64,000 nt of DNA, from NCBI GenBank assembly GCA_017880905.1, contig JADGRO010000019.1, forward strand, positions 1-64,000. Direction: 5' to 3'. The notes under the pieces were generated by a model. It saw only the letters and a list, made by a program, of their open reading frames with translations. It was not told where the DNA came from and did no database searches. The translations under genes were made by a program, and so were the position numbers. Shown piece by piece: positions 62,218-64,000 of this stretch (within the stretch, counting starts at the first letter, position 1; every line of letters starts with the position of its first letter). This DNA comes from Methylotenera sp. GTDB lineage: Bacteria; Pseudomonadota; Gammaproteobacteria; Burkholderiales; Methylophilaceae.

Positions 62218-63138
62218 ATGTCAAAATATCTCACCGCCGCGCTGTATAAATTCGTCAACTTACCTGATTACGCTGCCCTGCAGACTAATATCCATGCGGC
62301 CTGCGTAGCACACCATATTAAAGGCACGATTTTATTGGCAAATGAAGGTATTAACGGCACCATTGCTGGTTTTCCCGATGATATTCACGCCGTGCTTACT
62401 TATCTGCGCCAAGATCCTCGTTTTGCCGATTTGGAACACAAAGAATCTTATGCCGACACTCACCCGTTTTACCGCATGAAAGTGAAACTGAAAAAAGAAA
62501 TCGTCACCATGGGTGTAAAAGGCATTAACCCTAACAACACCGTTGGCACTTATGTAAAACCACAAGATTGGAACGCGCTAATTAGCGACCCTGATGTGAT
62601 TCTGTTAGACACACGCAATGATTACGAAGTGCATATTGGCACATTTAAAGGAGCGGTCGATCCTAAAACCACCACGTTTCGCGAGTTTCCCAAGTTTGTA
62701 AAACAAAACTTAGATAAATCCAAACACAAAAAAATCGCTATGTTTTGTACCGGTGGCATTCGCTGTGAAAAAGCATCCAGCTATATGAAAACGCAGGGCT
62801 TTGAAGAAGTGTATCACCTGCAAGGCGGCATTTTAAGATACCTAGAATTGGTGGCAGAGGCCGAAAGTCTGTGGCAAGGTGAATGCTTTGTATTCGACCA
62901 GCGTGTGGCAGTCAAACACGGACTGGAAGTCGGCGATTACGACCAATGCTACGCCTGCCGTATGCCGCTTTCACCCGAGGAATTACAAAGCCCACTGTAC
63001 ACGCCCGGTATATCATGCCCGCATTGTTACGACAAAACCAGCAAAGAAAAACGTGCCGCACTGACTGAACGTCAAAAACAGGTGATACTTGCCAAACAAC
63101 GCGGTGAAGCGCATATTGGCGAAAAACAGAGAAAATAA
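62218..63138 (+). CDS. trhO: tRNA uridine(34) hydroxylase TrhO (YceA, rhodanese family)
   Basis: The 306-residue protein has an N-terminal ferredoxin-like UPF0176 domain ([38 protein letters not shown]), a rhodanese domain with active Cys in [16 protein letters not shown], and a C-terminal Cys pair cluster ([12 protein letters not shown]). TrhO hydroxylates the wobble uridine of some tRNAs on the way to 5-oxyacetyluridine, using the Cys. The gene is 42 bases from fhcC and not functionally related to it. Confidence 0.92.
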   Translation: MSKYLTAALYKFVNLPDYAALQTNIHAACVAHHIKGTILLANEGINGTIAGFPDDIHAVLTYLRQDPRFADLEHKESYADTHPFYRMKVKLKKEIVTMGVKGINPNNTVGTYVKPQDWNALISDPDVILLDTRNDYEVHIGTFKGAVDPKTTTFREFPKFVKQNLDKSKHKKIAMFCTGGIRCEKASSYMKTQGFEEVYHLQGGILRYLELVAEAESLWQGECFVFDQRVAVKHGLEVGDYDQCYACRMPLSPEELQSPLYTPGISCPHCYDKTSKEKRAALTERQKQVILAKQRGEAHIGEKQRK

Positions 63139-63201
63139 GGGCAGAAACTGTTTCACACAACTAACCGAGATGGTTTTGAACTTAAAGATAAATAATAATT
63201 A

Positions 63202-63858
63202 ATGAAAATACCTCATGAAAAAGAAGCTTCCAACGCTTATTTAAAGTTTTTGCAAACTAAAGGTGCTGCTGCTGGCACCTTGTATAAACGCTCGGTATTT
63301 CTGGATAAACTAACCGCAAATCTTGCTGGCAAAGCCCTTGAGCGTACCGAATACCGGCAGGCTTTAGACGCCACCATAAAAACCATTGCGGCAGATGATA
63401 AGCATGATTGCTTAAACACGGCGCGTGAATTTTATCCATTCTGGATGAACGATATTAAGGCCATTGCAGCGTTTCAATTTCATTACGGTTTTGATATCCA
63501 GTCTATCCAATGGAAACCCTTGCCGACTTCGCTAAAATTATTAACGGATAATTTAGATACTGAAAAGTTTAGTAGGCAAGAAAATCAGGTTTTGGATGCC
63601 TATTCACGAGCGCTATTTGGCGCAGGTGCTGAAAAATCGCTAGTAGATACACGCATTAAACTGGCTAAAGTTATATTAATATGCCTAAGAGATGCGCCCA
63701 TAGAAAATAACAAATCCTATCGCAAGGCTGTTGATATTACGCTGCCACTATTTAATATCAATGAAATCAAGCAGTTATTTTTAGTGGTAGTACGTGAGTT
63801 TTATTATTTTTGGTCGGGGGACTCTGATGCTCCAAGCAAAATATCGAGAAGCCGATAG
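63202..63858 (+). CDS. Conserved-looking hypothetical protein, 218 residues
   Basis: A soluble, mainly helical protein without signal peptide or membrane segment. It starts MKIPHEKEASNAYLKFLQTK and includes an aromatic-rich stretch (AREFYPFWMNDIKAIAAFQF) and a helical C-terminal half (LVDTRIKLAKVILICLRDAP). I do not recognise a domain; SAM-like core-binding helices or an uncharacterised family are both possible. It follows trhO by 63 bases in the same direction and is followed by a strong terminator. The clean frame and terminator support a real gene. Confidence 0.7.
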   Translation: MKIPHEKEASNAYLKFLQTKGAAAGTLYKRSVFLDKLTANLAGKALERTEYRQALDATIKTIAADDKHDCLNTAREFYPFWMNDIKAIAAFQFHYGFDIQSIQWKPLPTSLKLLTDNLDTEKFSRQENQVLDAYSRALFGAGAEKSLVDTRIKLAKVILICLRDAPIENNKSYRKAVDITLPLFNINEIKQLFLVVVREFYYFWSGDSDAPSKISRSR

Positions 63859-63880
63859 CGTTAAACTGTTTCAAAAATAA

Positions 63881-63910
63881 AAAAAGCTGCCCATTTGGGT
63901 AGCTTTTTTT
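63881..63910 (+). terminator. Intrinsic terminator after the trhO-downstream gene
   Basis: AAAAAGCTGCCC and GGGTAGCTTTTT (one G-T pair) enclose an ATTT loop, followed by more T. It is a strong stem with a U-tract, at 22 bases after the stop of the 63202-63858 gene. Confidence 0.88.
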
Positions 63911-63945
63911 ATTTAATGGTGGAGTTAAACGCGGCGGGATTGCTC

Positions 63946-63972
63946 GGTTTTCGCATTACATCTGCGAAAACC
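63946..63972. repeat. Perfect 10-bp hairpin near the right edge
   Basis: GGTTTTCGCA and TGCGAAAACC flank a 7-base loop (TTACATC), directly followed by a GGCC/GGCC palindrome. No gene is visible from 63911 to the edge. It may be part of a dispersed repeat or the regulatory end of a gene outside the window. Confidence 0.4.
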
Positions 63973-64000
63973 TAGGCCTAAAGGCCCGCTTCGCAAGCTA

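Noticed and set aside
63915-63945. TGGTGGAGTTAAAC resembling the reverse complement of a tRNA 3-prime end
   Set aside because: The following bases do not give a T-loop (no TTCGA pattern) or a closing acceptor stem, and no D or anticodon arm follows.
1-64000. CRISPR arrays, insertion sequences, prophage or toxin-antitoxin systems
   Set aside because: No regularly spaced direct repeats, transposase or phage genes were seen, and no convincing small gene pair with toxin-antitoxin motifs was recognised.

Overview
The window looks like a chromosomal segment of an obligately or restricted-facultatively methylotrophic betaproteobacterium, most likely Methylophilaceae (Methylotenera/Methylophilus type). 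The call rests on three things: the complete formyltransferase/hydrolase complex operon fhcBADC (57725-62175), a cluster of methanofuran/tetrahydromethanopterin-type cofactor genes (17680-20931), and a betaproteobacterial core gene order (ffs-dnaX-ybaB-recR, hfq-hflX-hflK-hflC-DUF2065-hisZ-purA, ndk-rlmN-pilW-rodZ-ispG-hisS...yfgM-bamB-der). The DNA is moderately AT-rich by eye. No tRNA, rRNA, CRISPR array or insertion sequence was found. Genus assignment is inference.

Layout. 1-197 holds the start of an unidentified secreted protein leaving the left edge. 361-5905 (minus) is a late flagellar block: fliC, flaG, fliD, fliS, fliT, a FliK-like gene and a stand-alone FlhB C-terminal-domain gene, with a near-consensus sigma-28 promoter before fliC. 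6392-10722 (minus) carries a soluble PAS histidine kinase, a NarL-type response regulator and a diguanylate cyclase. 10875-13717 (plus) is ffs, dnaX, ybaB, recR. 13697-17618 (minus) is gph, ubiG, an MTA/SAH-deaminase-like amidohydrolase and an OmpA-family porin. 17680-27203 (minus) is one closely packed run: hfq, hflX, hflK, hflC, DUF2065, hisZ, purA, then four C1-cofactor genes (DmrB-like, DHPS-like DUF6513, DUF447, MfnB-like). gltX follows at 27335-28729.

28895-30595 (plus) is a large poorly known protein with a PilZ-like C-terminal half. 30601-37119 is a tripartite RND efflux pump with a divergent TetR repressor and an elaborate nested palindromic operator. 37269-44463 is mixed: cfa, a hypothetical, wrbA-like, a repeat-bearing intergenic patch with a small membrane protein, rimO, a ZIP metal transporter, a DODA-type dioxygenase and pgeF. 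44456-57479 is envelope, translation and isoprenoid housekeeping (rluD, bamD, der, bamB, yfgM, two ABC ATPases, hisS, ispG, rodZ, pilW, rlmN, ndk).

How it works together. The cofactor genes at 17680-20931 would help supply the methylofuran/H4MPT-type carriers on which FhcABCD (57725-62175) releases formate from the formaldehyde-oxidation route. Those cofactor genes are translationally coupled to each other and follow purA directly, so they appear to be transcribed with a housekeeping operon. The flagellar block, the two-component pair and the diguanylate cyclase form a plausible motility/surface-decision neighbourhood. The least understood parts are the DUF447 and DUF6513 genes, the PilZ-like protein, the orphan ABC ATPase pair with its small membrane protein, and the 39.6-40.5 kb patch.
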